In this document: piece by piece, positions 49,901 through 58,984 of the stretch
Layout of the letters: every line of letters starts with the position of its first letter
Numbering within the stretch: position 1 is the first letter of the stretch
From: Membranipora membranacea
Taxonomy: Eukaryota; Bryozoa; Gymnolaemata; Cheilostomatida; Membraniporidae
Reading direction: 5' to 3'
Length of the DNA stretch: 64,000 bases
Assembly: GCA_914767715.1 (NCBI GenBank)
Contig: OU612065.1
Coordinates: 30,692,001 to 30,756,000, forward strand
Program-made: the position numbers and the translations under genes
The notes under the pieces: model-generated
What the model was told of the DNA's origin: nothing
Databases searched by the model: none
Seen by the model: only the letters and a program-made list of their open reading frames with translations

Positions 49901-50872
49901 TCATTTTTATCACCTTTCTTGAAAATTGGTGTCACGACGGCAGATTTTAGGCGATCGGGGAATACTGAGGTATCATAACATTCGTTTATGAGAAGCGCAA
50001 GGGGATATGAGATAAGATCAACATTTATTTTGTAAATCATTGCTGGCATACCGCTTAAACCTCCTCGTTTGTTTGGTTTAAGTGATTTGATTAGTATTGT
50101 TACAGTTTTACTGGTTATGGAAGTGAATGAGAAGGTTGGTTGGTTGACTACTGCTTGATTCATGTGTTTTGTTGGATCAAATTCTGATTGCCCACCGACC
50201 TTGAGAAAGAATTCATTAAGGGCGCTAGCTATGTCTATTCCATCATTGTATGTAGTGTTTTTATAAACTGTTTGCTCGATGGTTGTCTCAGATTTTCCTT
50301 TCTTAGTCATCGATTTTAAACATGAATAGAAACTTTTATCGCTTTCTGAGAGGGATTTACTTATATAGTTTTTCTTTGCTTCTCTTATTTGATTAGTTAC
50401 ATAATTCCTGAATTTTTTTTATTGATCTATTTGGGCATTAGGTGGAGAGTGAACAGATTTGAAAACCTGTTTATAGTATTTGTTTCTGAGGGTGATGAGA
50501 CGTAGTATTTCTGGTGTTAGCCATTTGTTTTTCTTGCAATGCACTCGATTGGTTTTTTCAGGTGCATGCTTGTCAACTATCTATACTGATGATTATTTGA
50601 TCTAAAAGGGAACCTAACACACCAAGGACCTAACATACATAAGACCTAACACACAGAGGCCCTAACAAACAGAGAACCTAACACACAGAGAACCTAACAC
50701 ACAGAGGACCTAACACACAGAGGACCTAACACACTTCTATCAAATTAATTATTATTTTATTTAACTTAAAACAAAAACAAAATTGGTGAATAAAAGGTTG
50801 ATTCTCACCCCTCTTTCTCCTTCTTGAGTTATTTCTCACTCTTGGTGTGTGTGAACCAGTACTTGATGGCAT
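22039..50872 (-). CDS. C2CD3: C2 domain-containing protein 3 (centriolar), complete, 44 coding exons
   Basis: C2CD3 localises to the distal end of centrioles and is needed for procentriole elongation, distal and subdistal appendage assembly and ciliogenesis. Reading the - strand I placed 44 coding exons from ATG at 50872-50870 to TGA at 22041-22039. Their lengths sum to 7179 bases, exactly 2392 codons plus stop, close to the human protein. All 43 junctions have matching phase and GT/AG borders. The order is: short basic N-terminus, C2CD3 N-terminal domain (about residues 25-170), a disordered linker, six C2-like domains (about residues 500-1726), then a long disordered acidic C-terminus. Diagnostic blocks: LRVLWWGETPEA, FVEYQFPVV, YPVIAVDSYLPI, GEADCFVQYHFPAQ, FELWCRFYHPNTRDQ, GWYNIVDFTGLCQGQIK. 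Exon positions are given in the block entries below. Intron 1 hosts a decayed LINE in the same orientation. The identification is very secure; exact exon borders are by eye. Confidence 0.96.
26221..27408 (-). CDS. C2CD3: C2CD3 exons 35-37: sixth (C-terminal) C2 domain
   Basis: Exons 27408-27254, 26804-26666 and 26469-26221. The last encodes the most diagnostic block of the family: LVLKLWSKSDNGG, VLGFTTIDLRPLLAGMP, GWYNIVDFTGLCQGQIK. Upstream, TRLYVTYSLNGKEHKTSG forms the middle strands of the domain. Confidence 0.96.
27794..29906 (-). CDS. C2CD3: C2CD3 exons 31-34: fifth C2 domain
   Basis: Exons 29906-29766, 29183-29075, 28655-28531 and 27933-27794. They encode ISFEVDWFSLPARLILRSD, HAACYIKSAFYNN, EGRCEVKLKFLQ, YLFDQQLELELWLSN, DKYLGTAYIPLEELSKRRQC and VYPIYK...RSLIQVH. 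The end of exon 33 with its donor is duplicated in the intron (see 28486-28561). Confidence 0.92.
28486..28561. repeat. 41-bp tandem duplication covering the C2CD3 exon 33 end and its donor
   Basis: TTACCTAGTGGGATGTAGGC occurs at 28486 and again at 28527, and about 35 bases of each unit match. The 28527 copy contains the true exon 33 end and donor (GTAAGG); the intronic copy retains a weaker donor (GTAATT). Use of the intronic donor would add 41 bases and shift the frame. Confidence 0.85.
30226..32040 (-). CDS. C2CD3: C2CD3 exons 27-30: fourth C2 domain
   Basis: Exons 32040-31889, 31502-31340, 30869-30771 and 30411-30226. They encode VTLRVTVESVSGLKSAALAL, STLGVNFYLKLML, EFGFRTQFSLPLIL, IQLGVCSVPLSNLLSHKTG and IRGWYPVN...MGALRLQLRLGAS. 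The order matches the vertebrate protein. Confidence 0.92.
31262..31319. repeat. 11-bp microsatellite-like array
   Basis: About five exact copies of GAGGAGAATAT, 20 bases inside C2CD3 intron 28 from the donor of exon 28. Simple repeat, no coding meaning. Confidence 0.85.
32465..34691 (-). CDS. C2CD3: C2CD3 exons 22-26: third C2 domain
   Basis: Exons 34691-34648 (a 44-bp microexon), 34179-34060, 33741-33613, 33200-32992 and 32570-32465. They encode HRFDIKVVAVRDLITEES, YLGEADCFVQYHFPAQ, PFELWCRFYHPNTRDQ and GVMDISVRYTHKIPQKAQHA. The microexon encodes PAEGDEGQITITSN and is supported by both splice sites and by phase on both sides. Confidence 0.92.
34994..38376 (-). CDS. C2CD3: C2CD3 exons 16-21: second C2 domain
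   Basis: Exons 38376-38259, 37922-37816, 37470-37276, 36989-36888, 36178-36092 and 35220-34994. They encode DLMLHMLLHISDTRGLM, STYIVCRLFWSGDKLRSEVC, PLHITQEVLKHMSNNYMIVE, IGYAKLPLNSLYMSYKEP and YPVIAVDSYLPITNPLSG. Intron 20 hosts the 368-bp MITE (35504-35879), and intron 19 hosts the foldback element at 36351-36532. Confidence 0.93.
35504..35879. mobile_element. 368-bp TTAA-flanked MITE in C2CD3 intron 20
   Basis: The element begins TTAA-AGGGCAACCAAGGTTT and ends AAACCTGGTTGCCCT-TTAA. These are inverted termini of about 16 bases flanked by TTAA, the target duplication of piggyBac-type elements. No transposase. A truncated copy in the opposite orientation lies at 17025-17184. The piggyBac assignment is inferred from TTAA alone. 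Confidence 0.82.
36351..36532. repeat. Foldback element with ~55-bp arms
   Basis: The left arm 36351-36406 (TTACCTAATGAGTAAATAAT...) is near-complementary to the right arm 36476-36532 (...ATTATTTGTCCATTAGGTGA). Between them are about 70 bases including CTACCGGTACGGGTGACG. A related single arm recurs at 47829-47890. Confidence 0.8.
38827..41203 (-). CDS. C2CD3: C2CD3 exons 11-15: first C2 domain
   Basis: Exons 41203-41041, 40561-40390, 40068-39950, 39426-39308 and 38991-38827. They encode LARVSVARVHIDKLCL, GRPPPAKPAKYG, TYFVEYQFPVV, SWSHHTVFPVFFDGQTVESW and VLIGSCSVQMKKLLQS. Exon 14 is too short for an ORF search to stand out and was placed from the WWNS motif and matching phases. Exon 15 ends with a poly-basic run (KKRRRRRR). 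Confidence 0.92.
41747..41998 (-). mobile_element. Tandemly duplicated tRNA-derived SINE
   Basis: Two roughly 100-bp direct copies start GCAACAAACATGTTATAATT and GCAACAAACATATTATAATT. On the - strand each carries a tRNA-like B box (GAGTTTGAATCCC and CAGGTTCAATCTC). The outer copy also keeps a D-arm-like head, GGTGGCCGAGTGGCTAG. In C2CD3 intron 10. Confidence 0.7.
42321..46174 (-). CDS. C2CD3: C2CD3 exons 5-10: linker before the first C2 domain
   Basis: Exons 46174-46020, 44922-44859, 44146-43963, 43471-43372, 43091-42939 and 42503-42321. Mostly disordered, with conserved islands: SIDLISDLLEKGQRLRSAM and the acidic block YSDFEDPAHDQEILDLLFY. The end of exon 5 (GTCAGC donor) and the start of exon 6 (44922 or 44916, both in frame) are the weakest borders. 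Intron 5 contains the inverted SINE pair. Confidence 0.88.
45047..45690. mobile_element. Head-to-head inverted pair of one tRNA-SINE family
   Basis: In the centre are two divergent tRNA-like heads. One is on the - strand (about 45343-45290, B box GGTTCGAGACC), the other on the + strand (about 45366-45425, A-like TGGTGCAATGGTAG, B-like GATTCGAGTC). Each is followed by the same body: TTTTGATCATCATC, CATAATAAGTATGA, CCCACAAGGATTGCCCG, AAGGTGATCACCTT and AATAAGATGTGAT. The bodies therefore form a long imperfect inverted repeat of over 200 bp per arm. In C2CD3 intron 5. Confidence 0.82.
46651..48167 (-). CDS. C2CD3: C2CD3 exons 2-4: conserved N-terminal domain
   Basis: Exons 48167-47993, 47318-47136 and 46727-46651. 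They encode SSLPPQVDGQIRCFLVVKLK, LRVLWWGETPEATAIF, SGPKQMAAYLTDASTLHVDV, IGKVQIYGLGSL and IIGHVDVSISMKAL. This is the family-defining N-terminal domain, itself C2-like. The exon 4/5 junction is phase 1. Confidence 0.95.
47829..47952. repeat. Dispersed copy related to the 36.4-36.6 kb element
   Basis: CACCTAACGGGCAAAGAAGT...GATCTTCAAAATCAGGGTATGAAATTAG matches the inverted right arm of the 36-kb element. The next part, GAGCTATGCAGAATTCAAT, matches 36569-36590 directly. The two pieces are closer together here than at 36 kb, which suggests the 36-kb copy has an insertion or that this copy lost one arm. Confidence 0.7.
48302..50579 (-). mobile_element. Degenerate 5'-truncated non-LTR retrotransposon (CR1/Jockey-like reverse transcriptase)
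   Basis: Reverse transcriptase blocks read on the - strand: SNYRPISSLPILSKIFD, FGFRQNHSTEQML, GAISLDVRKAFDTVNHKLLL, GVPQGSIL, then after a frameshift at about 49450-49490 FAYADDTLLF, VLGVALDTDLAFHTH and KVQNRAIRIIVSAPKKF. The segment upstream of the first frame (to about 50579) continues the protein but holds an in-frame TAA at about 50420. No endonuclease domain is present, so the copy is 5'-truncated. The 3' end has an (ATAA)-type tail near 48302-48330. Non-functional. It sits in C2CD3 intron 1 in the sense orientation. Confidence 0.92.
50611..50734. repeat. 16-bp minisatellite in C2CD3 intron 1
   Basis: About seven to eight copies of ACCTAACACACAGAGG with small variants, between the LINE and C2CD3 exon 1. 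No unique spacers, so not CRISPR-like. Confidence 0.85.
50809..50872 (-). CDS. C2CD3: C2CD3 exon 1 (start codon)
   Basis: ATG at 50872-50870 encodes MPSSTGSHTPRV...SRRRKR plus one base of a glycine codon, then donor GTGAGA at 50808. The phase joins exon 2 (G|GA). A short Ser/Arg/Lys-rich leader before the conserved domain is also seen in vertebrate C2CD3, which supports this distant exon, but it is the least certain of the 44 because it is short and 2.6 kb from the next. Confidence 0.75.
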
Positions 50873-51861
50873 GGCAGAGAGACTGAGTTCTGTGATGGCT
50901 GATATGATGGTGTAGAAGCTATGAAATCAGCTCTATGAACAACTGAACTGGTGCTTCATTTTGCTCTGACTTCCAAATTATTTTTTATCTATGTTTGTAA
51001 ACACCGCCACTGAAATGAACTGCACAGTTGCGCATAAAAGTAACATAAGCGAAACTAGTACAATAATATTATAATATGGGAGGGGGCAATTTCCAATAAT
51101 ATTATTGAGGATATTAAACATAAATGTAAGCCGATGTAAGCATGATGTAAGAGAAGATAATTTAAAGTTCAAAAGACCTTTTAGTACTATCAGGGAGCAG
51201 GGGGGGGGGGGGTGGGATATCCTCTCTGGTACAACCACCAGGGAGTTTGGGATATAAACTCCCTCCATTAACTTCCATGGGGAAGCCCGGAAAATGATTC
51301 ATTACCTATATCAATTTCCATTCCAACATGACATGTCAGGGAGTCAATTCCCCATTTTCCAAACTGATCATAGTCTTTTTTATTGGTTTCATTTAGAGAG
51401 GGACGAAACATTATCATTTTTTCCTATCAACTGAGTCTTTGTGTAGTCTTTATTTATAAAAGTAATTATTTTTATTTATTACCCTAACAGTTAAATTCTG
51501 TCTACTTTAAAACTCTGTGGAGACAATGTGGGATTCCGGGTTATGGAGTCACCACATTAACTCTCCGCTACTGAGATCTGTGCTCATGAACAACAAAACA
51601 CATCTGCCCCAAGAGTGGGTTGATCGGTCCCAAGAGTGGGTACAGATATTAAAATTAGCACTTTGATTTAACTCAGTTGCCTTTGATCGATGTTCACTTT
51701 GATTCAGTTAACGTTGATCGAGGTTAAATGTCCTGTCTGTTATTAGCGTGTCCTCGAGTCGAGTTTGAGTGTACTGATGATGATGCTGGCTAAGATATTG
51801 GATGTTGTTATTGTGTCTGATGTTGGTAGAGAAAATTGTCCTGTTTGCTGCTGTAGATTTG

Positions 51862-52005
51862 ACATCTGCACTCCCTTGGTTGCAATCGTCCGCGATTGCT
51901 ATGACATGTCACATGATCTGGCATCTAGATGCAACATCTGCACCCCCTTGGTTGCAATCGTCCTCGATTGCTATGACATGTCACATGATATGGCATCTAG
52001 ATGCA
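51862..52005. repeat. 72-bp tandem duplication
   Basis: Two copies (51862-51933 and 51934-52005) beginning ACATCTGCAC and ending GATGCA, differing at only a few bases. The unit contains short palindromes (ATGACATGTCA, GCATCTAGATGC). In one frame 72 is a multiple of three, which creates a long open frame by chance. Confidence 0.9.
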
Positions 52006-52432
52006 ACAACAATTTCGAATTCTTTTTGCATTTGCTACTTGACACCGCCTGTCCCAAGAAACGCACTACTGTGCATTCCTTTAATGATTGTTAGGGGGAA
52101 TATCAGTTTCAGTGTACCGATGACCTCATATGATGTGATTTCAACTGAGAATCTTGCTAACACCGTGATCTTTTCATCAAATTCATCAAGCTTCTCATCA
52201 ACGATGCTGGTTCTACGACTAGCAAACAGTCCAAGCTTTGCCCTGTACATGGACCAAATGGGACAAGGGCTTAATGAGAAGAAAATGTTCCCCTTTATTT
52301 TAGCAATTTCTGGTCACATTTCTGAGAAAGCTTTTGAGATCACGCCTAGCATCTTAAATGTCGATAATTGATTAAATAAATAATTGCGCTCCTGGATATT
52401 CTAAGGATCCACCTACTAAGATTATAATGATA

Positions 52433-52624
52433 ATAACAATATCAACTTTATTTGCTATTCAAGACCCCTTTCAGGGCAAATGAGAATATGCTTACAGTGG
52501 CTATTGACCGGAGAGCTCACCTCCTTTAGCAGAATGGGTAGTGACCGGGATTCGAACCTGCAACTCTCAGATTGAGAAGCTCGAATCCTAACCACTACGC
52601 CACCCTGCCTATAACAATATCAAC
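52433..52624 (-). mobile_element. tRNA-derived SINE with 14-bp target-site duplication
   Basis: Identical 14-mers ATAACAATATCAAC flank the insert (52433-52446 and 52611-52624). Read on the - strand, the 164-bp body starts AGGCAGGGTGGCGTAGTGG (A box) and has B box GGTTCGAATCCC. It then runs through GGTCAATAGCCACTG to an AATAAA-type tail. Exact target duplication and an intact body suggest recent insertion. Confidence 0.9.
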
Positions 52625-53039
52625 CTAATGTTTTGAAATTATTGGGCGGTAGATAATGAAATGCTACACATCGAAAACTACATCGCAGTTTTGAAACATA
52701 GGTCTAACTTGGAGTTATGCTTTCACTGTTCTATTATGCAAGTGTCAAAGATGGGATTATAATTGCAAGGACCTGCCAATTCAACAAACCATTGTCAATT
52801 ATATATATGTATATGTACAGGTAATGTGGAATAGGAAAATGGAATATGCTCATGACTAAAATTGATAACTAAAGATAATTGAGCAAATTATGAAAATTTA
52901 TAAAAAGGAAGGATTATGGTGCAGCAAATGTGTGATATACCTAATACAAGGATTGATGAGACCCAGATTTCCTATAGCCTATGACTACATGTTATAATAA
53001 ATATAATACATATGAATCATAACATTCAGACGACGGGAC

Positions 53040-53480
53040 GCTGTCAGGCCGACAGACGTAGAATGGCTATCGATGCAACCAGCACTTTCAACTCTATCAA
53101 CATGACAACGCTGACCGAAACGTATATATCACAAGCCTGACAACTACTGATGGCCATATGTGCCTTGACTGCGCCGGCGGCTTGGTCACCGTTGGGCGCG
53201 TTGGCCAGACATACCACCACATCACAAGACTCTGGCTTGCAACAGCACGCTAAAAAGAGCGCCCGCTGCACAACCAATTCAAGAGCTACAAAACAATCCA
53301 CTGCCAAACAAAAAATGTTCGGGCAAATCAAGCTAAAGCAATTAGCCAGCTAAATGTAGACATCGGCCTACGTCTAATTGACCCTTAACCTCAGCCGGCC
53401 CGCATCGACCAGCAACTGACCTGGATGGCTAGAACATCTGGCCCAACCAACAGGGAATCCTCACCGGTGTTTGCCTTACC
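53040..53480. other. GC-richer unassigned block
   Basis: Base composition shifts abruptly (CGCCGGCGGCTTGGTC, GGGCGCGTTGGCC) within AT-rich surroundings. Open frames exist on both strands but none is recognisable. It could be a fragment of a transposon or an exon of an unknown gene; I cannot decide. Confidence 0.35.
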
Positions 53481-54209
53481 TTTCCATTTGCCCAGTATTC
53501 ATTTCAAAGCAATACACCAAGGACAAGTAATAAAAATTACAACATGTTCAAGAACTACCCTTTGGCAGCTTGAAAAATTAGCAAATTAAATGTCAATACA
53601 CAGTGTTGAGATTAGTGTATTTCATGGAAGGAATTTTGTTATAACACAATTATGTTTGATAATACGTACATAATGCCATGCCAGTAGCAGATTTGGTGCT
53701 TCTCTTAATCATCATGTTTTCTACTCCCACAATAAATTTGCCAGTCTTCTCCATATCTAGTGAAAATTTATCAGTTATGGTGTTTCACAAATGTTTGGCA
53801 GCTGCTGTCCTTTAAGGGGAGTAATAAACGCTCTGATACCTGGTATATCAACTCCACTACGAGGGCAAATTTTGCTTGTGTGATTAATCTAAAAATTTTA
53901 TATCAATAAAGAGAAATTTTCACTGCATTTATCGAAATAAGTTAATGATATAATACTAGCATAAAAAATAAGCCCAGTTGACCATCTCTGATAGTGATGT
54001 TTCTCTCATAGCACTCTATGCTGATTTTCCAAGTTGAGATTGATATCTAGTAAAATGTAACATTGATTGATGGGACCGGCTTATTCAATTCAATTTCAAT
54101 TGAAGCTTTTAGGGTATTCAGATCCCTTTGTTTTAGCCACTGTTTATCTTTGAGAGTAATTCGGACACTTCTTGCTTGTAGGTGAGCACAACTCCCCTAA
54201 TATGAAAAT

Positions 54210-54580
54210 CCCCATAGCTGGGTTTTCCCCATAGCTGGGTTTTCCCCAGAGGTGGGTTATCCCCAGAGACCGGTTTTCCCCGTTAGCTGGGTTTTCCCCA
54301 TAGCTGGGTTTTCCCTGTAGCTTGGTTTCCCCGTAGCTGGGTTTCCCCAGAGCCAGGTTTTACCCAGAACTGCATTTTACCCAGAGCCTGGTTTTCCCCA
54401 GAGCTGGGTTTTCCTCAGAGCCGGGTTTTCCCCAGAGCCGTTTTTTCCCCAGAACCAGGTTTTCCCCAGAGCTCGGTTTTCCCAAGAGCTAGATTTTCCC
54501 CGTAGCCCAATTTTCCCCAGAGCTGGATTTTCCCCATAGCTGGGTTTTCCCCAGATCTGGGTTTTCCCCACAGCTTGGTA
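54210..54580. repeat. 18-bp minisatellite, about 20 degenerate copies
   Basis: Units of the form GCTGGGTTTTCCCCAGA repeat with many substitutions and a few length changes. Because 18 is a multiple of three, both strands show artificial repetitive open frames. Confidence 0.93.
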
Positions 54581-57500
54581 GTCCTTCGTCAACTTGCTAC
54601 CTGCCAATATTGATTTTAGAAAGGTCATTGGTGAAATTTTTTCCTTCCAATTTGAACTTGAACCTTAAACCTGTTTCTCTATTGTTTGCACCTGAGAATG
54701 ATTTCAGAATTTAATTAGATACTTACATACTTGTTTCCATCAAATAGACCCTTCAAATGCATTGAATTCAATTGCTAGTCTGCCAAAAAACAATTCAATT
54801 CAATTCAACAGCTCATTCATGCTCAGCTATTTTGTATGCTAACTTGTTGTGTGGTTGATTTACAGAAAACACAGGATTTTTGTTGTTGTGATTTGATTCA
54901 TAATCTATTGCAGATGAATTTAAATCATTAAAACTGCTATATTATTTGCAACAGGCATGTGATTCCGACCTGACTGGTTCAGCAACGTTTCTGCTTAAAA
55001 CCACTCTACCGTTCGAAAACCAGTAACATACTGTTCAAGAATTAAGCGATGGATGCAAGCATTTGACAACCGCTATTTGCGTTAAGAAAATAATACAAAC
55101 CAAAATAAGGGCTAAGCTGACAGAAAAAAAAAATACTTAGGGTATAAAAAGTTTTCTACTCCCTCAACATATCTGGCTACTTCTTGCTCAGAAAGTATCA
55201 TTAAACTAGACTTACTTACATTGGTGCCAAGTTGTTGACTCCATACCTATTCAAAATTGCCACTTTCCAACAGAATGTAAGCCGCTATTAGAATCTGGTG
55301 TATTTTTCTATGTGTCCTTTTTTTCCACTAAGCTTACCTATATGATTGGCTTCACACCTGCACAATTAACACTGTTCGATATTAAAATTTCTGCTCGTCC
55401 AGCTCTTTTCAGCAATATCTTCCGCTCTATTGGAGATTATTTTGTATCCCAGATAGAAGGCAAACATCACTGCAACAGTCTATATCATGTCATATCAGGA
55501 ATCCATCAGCCTAGAGTCAGACACCATCCATGAAGTTCAAATTTTAAGAGGATAGTGACTACTCTTATAGCTATTGAGGTGGTAATACCAGACACCTGTC
55601 AATCGTTGATAACACTACTATGTGAAAATACCATCAAGTTCTAATCTCTTGGTGTCGCAGGTTTTATGCAGGATAAGCAAATCAATTGCCATCCAATCCA
55701 TTGTCACTAGAATTTGAAATAAATTCAGAATCCTTGGTTCATACAAGTAGTCTTTTAACCCTTGGTTCATGTACGCTCTGTGTGATTTCCTCACAATTTG
55801 AGAAATTTTCGGGTGCTGTTCTAATTTAATTTGGTCTGTCAGTTCAAAAGCTTGATTATAAAAGAAATCTTCACTTGATTTATTACTTGCAGTCCTATCG
55901 CCAGCCAGAAATGATGTTATAACACTTGAAGGCAGCTGTCCTAATGGGATGAATATTCCTAAATATAAAACTCTCCATTACCTAGTATATCAACGCAGCA
56001 TATATTGCAGTGTTATTGTCATCGCACTGTTCTTGGAAAGTTTGGCTTGGGAAAATTTTTGTGACAGGCCAAGTTGCCCCGCTTCCTTTCATTATAAATC
56101 ATATTTTCACAGGATCTTTTCAAACAAATAGCTGAGCTTGCCATCATGCTTTGTTAAATTTGTGTTTGAACAAAATCGCACCAGATTTTGATCTGTTTTC
56201 CAGAACACGCTTGGATTCAGCGGTAAATCACATGAAGCTTACTGTCTTGTATTATTGGAATAAAAGGGGAAACCTATGATGATACATGAAGATCAATGTA
56301 CCTTCTAACAGCCGATCTAAGATTAGATATAGTGGAAACGCCCAAAATGGCCCTCGGGAGAAAACGGCCCGAGGCCCAAAACCATCATAGAAAAGTATAG
56401 AACAGTATAAAGCAGTATAGAACAGTGTAGAGATAGCCCTTCTGTATGGAAACTCTCTTTTGTATGCTGCCAATTGAATATAATACCAAGAAGCGCAATT
56501 GATAATTTATCTGAGCCTTGTAAAAATGATCCGCTTTTTTGAAGTAACAGCTTCGATAATGAAACTTCATTTGAGAAAAATTATGTTTTGCATTTTAGAC
56601 TGGCCCTAAATAGTTCTATATTATGTGTTCCCGTATGTCCATATATGTGAAGAGTTTTCCAATGGTGAACACAACTCATATAGCTTTCAAAGAATGCTTG
56701 GCTTTTAAAGCTACTTCGTTGCTATTTTAATTTCAACTTGCATCAAGCTCAGAAGCTTCATAGATTGAGCAGTGCCCATGGCAAGAACTCTCATCCTACG
56801 TAGAGAAAAGAGGATTAAAAAAAAGAACTATTTAAAAATGTAATTTTGTTAATCTGACCTAAAGTGTTTCAATGTTTTGCTAAATGCTACTGCCTTGAAC
56901 AAAGAAGGGCTATCGTGACTTTTTGGTGGAAAAGCAGGGAAAGATAAACATGATATATAGTTTCGTGCAGACAGTTATGGCAGGCCACATAAAGTAAGCA
57001 GAGCAAGCAGCTTGGTATTTTCTCACACACAAAATAATGAATCATGGATGAATATTCTTAAAGCTAGCACTGTCAGCGCATATAGCATACACGCTATAGA
57101 GTTAGTTCACAGTTAGTACAAGTGACAATTTATTGCCAGTGACTTCCTATCTAAGCTTTAGATCAATTATGTTGCGTATCCCTCACGACTAACGAGTTGG
57201 TGGGAGTAAGGATTTGTCTAATAGTTAAGGGTAGTTAAGGGCTTGTGATCTATCAGGTCCAGCTTTACGTTCCTACGCTGGCAGTCATTGGTACTGGCAC
57301 ACTATTCATCCTAGCAAGTCCTCGTGGAGCCAGACTTAAAAACCGGAGGTCCATTGTGTGTTTACAGACTCCATATGCAGTAAAAAGCTCCCCCTCTGAC
57401 TCTTTGATACAAGGAGGGGTCGGATGAGCGGCTGGCACAGAGTAAAGGGTGCGACATGAGTACTATGAGTCCCAGTTCCTGTACTCAAGGGAGTATAACT

Positions 57501-58984
57501 CTCTACACTTAAAGTGTCAGTCCTATTAGAAAAGTGGATATATTACTCACTCCCCCAGTAAATCAAATATTGTGAGTTCATAGGGCAAAGAAAAATAATA
57601 AAAAAATAAAAATTGCGGAAAGTAGCAATTAGTATTTAAAAAGATAATTCTGCAAGGATCAAAGTAGATCATAGTGGTCAGGAGGAAGCAATAAATCACT
57701 ATGATCCACTATGATCCAAATTTTCAGACTTTGCTGCAGTTTTACTGCAATAAGGTTCACAGGCTGTTTGATCTCATTTGCCCTAATGACTTTTCAGTCT
57801 GAGATCTTAATAACCATACCAAACATGGCCTAGTAGGACTGTCACTTTAAATGACGACAATAATATGTGCGGGCTTGCTTGTGCATCCCCATCAACCAAT
57901 TATTTGTTATGATCATAAGAATAAGATATAAGTAAGGAAGCTTTCCATTCTCTGCAAAGTGGTTGGTGGAGATGCAATGTCGAGTCCCACTGTTTGGAGC
58001 TTTGTAAGGTTACTTGTTCCAGCCATCAATGCCTATCGATGTATCTATTTCCTGTTCGCTCGTCTACCGAGTGACTCACAGAAAGACATATGACAACAGA
58101 GAAAGAAACTTAGACATGAAAACAGAGCTAAGAATCACAGCTGGGATTTGTGCAATTATCCATGAAAGTTTAAGAACCCTACAGCAGACGCGGTGTGCAT
58201 ATGATGACAATGATGGTAAGGATTGTGCCATAGCAATGAGTAGCGGATATTGAGTACACAAACCGATCCTTTTTTGGAGAGAGTTACAAGCCGCAATCCA
58301 CTACTGTGCTTGATCTACATTGGGATGCATTTGGGGTCATACAAGTTGTAGGTTTGAGGCTCAATGAAATGGCTTCTAAGGTTGAACAAGCTAGGAAGAC
58401 CCAAGCAGCCTTATCTGTGTACATCTCTCCCCATACTTTGGCACCACGGCCTTTGAATTTCAGGACGAGGACAAACTGGAGATGGAGTTTTAATAAGTGG
58501 GTTTCCTATAATGATAATACTTGCAGTTCATATCAACAAAAACTAAAAGCTTGAATAGTTAGATACATACCTTGAGTAACTATGGTGAAAAGTAACAGTA
58601 AGAGAAAAAATTATGAAGATAAGTAGACTGCAAAGTGTGGAGATCGTGAGAGAGAAATAGCATATAACTTACTTCACTGACCGATGCTTATGTTATGAAC
58701 TCTACACATATTTAATGTCCTTGCCAGTAAGCATGATATGATTTGTGCTAAATCCCTTTAAATTAAGACAACCAATCAAGATAGCAATTATATAAAACTC
58801 ACCAATAGGACAAATGTTGCACCCCTCCTCAAAATAAATTGATTCCACAATATATACTAATGAAGCATAGAGATTATATGTCATTGAGGCTACAAACAAG
58901 GAGGCGGAGTCAAAGACACAAATTATTATAAGCACATGTTACCATGACAAGGACAGTGAGAAGCTAATTACAAGGAGGACAGAA

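Noticed and set aside
50611-50734. CRISPR-like regular repeats
   Set aside because: Direct tandem 16-bp units without spacers in a eukaryotic intron; simple minisatellite.
51802-52371. Open frame of 189 codons on the + strand
   Set aside because: It runs through the 72-bp duplication, has no recognisable family and an antisense frame of similar quality overlaps it. Not enough to call a gene.
54377-54628. Repetitive - strand protein with GKTQIWGKP-like units
   Set aside because: Artefact of an 18-bp minisatellite whose period is a multiple of three.
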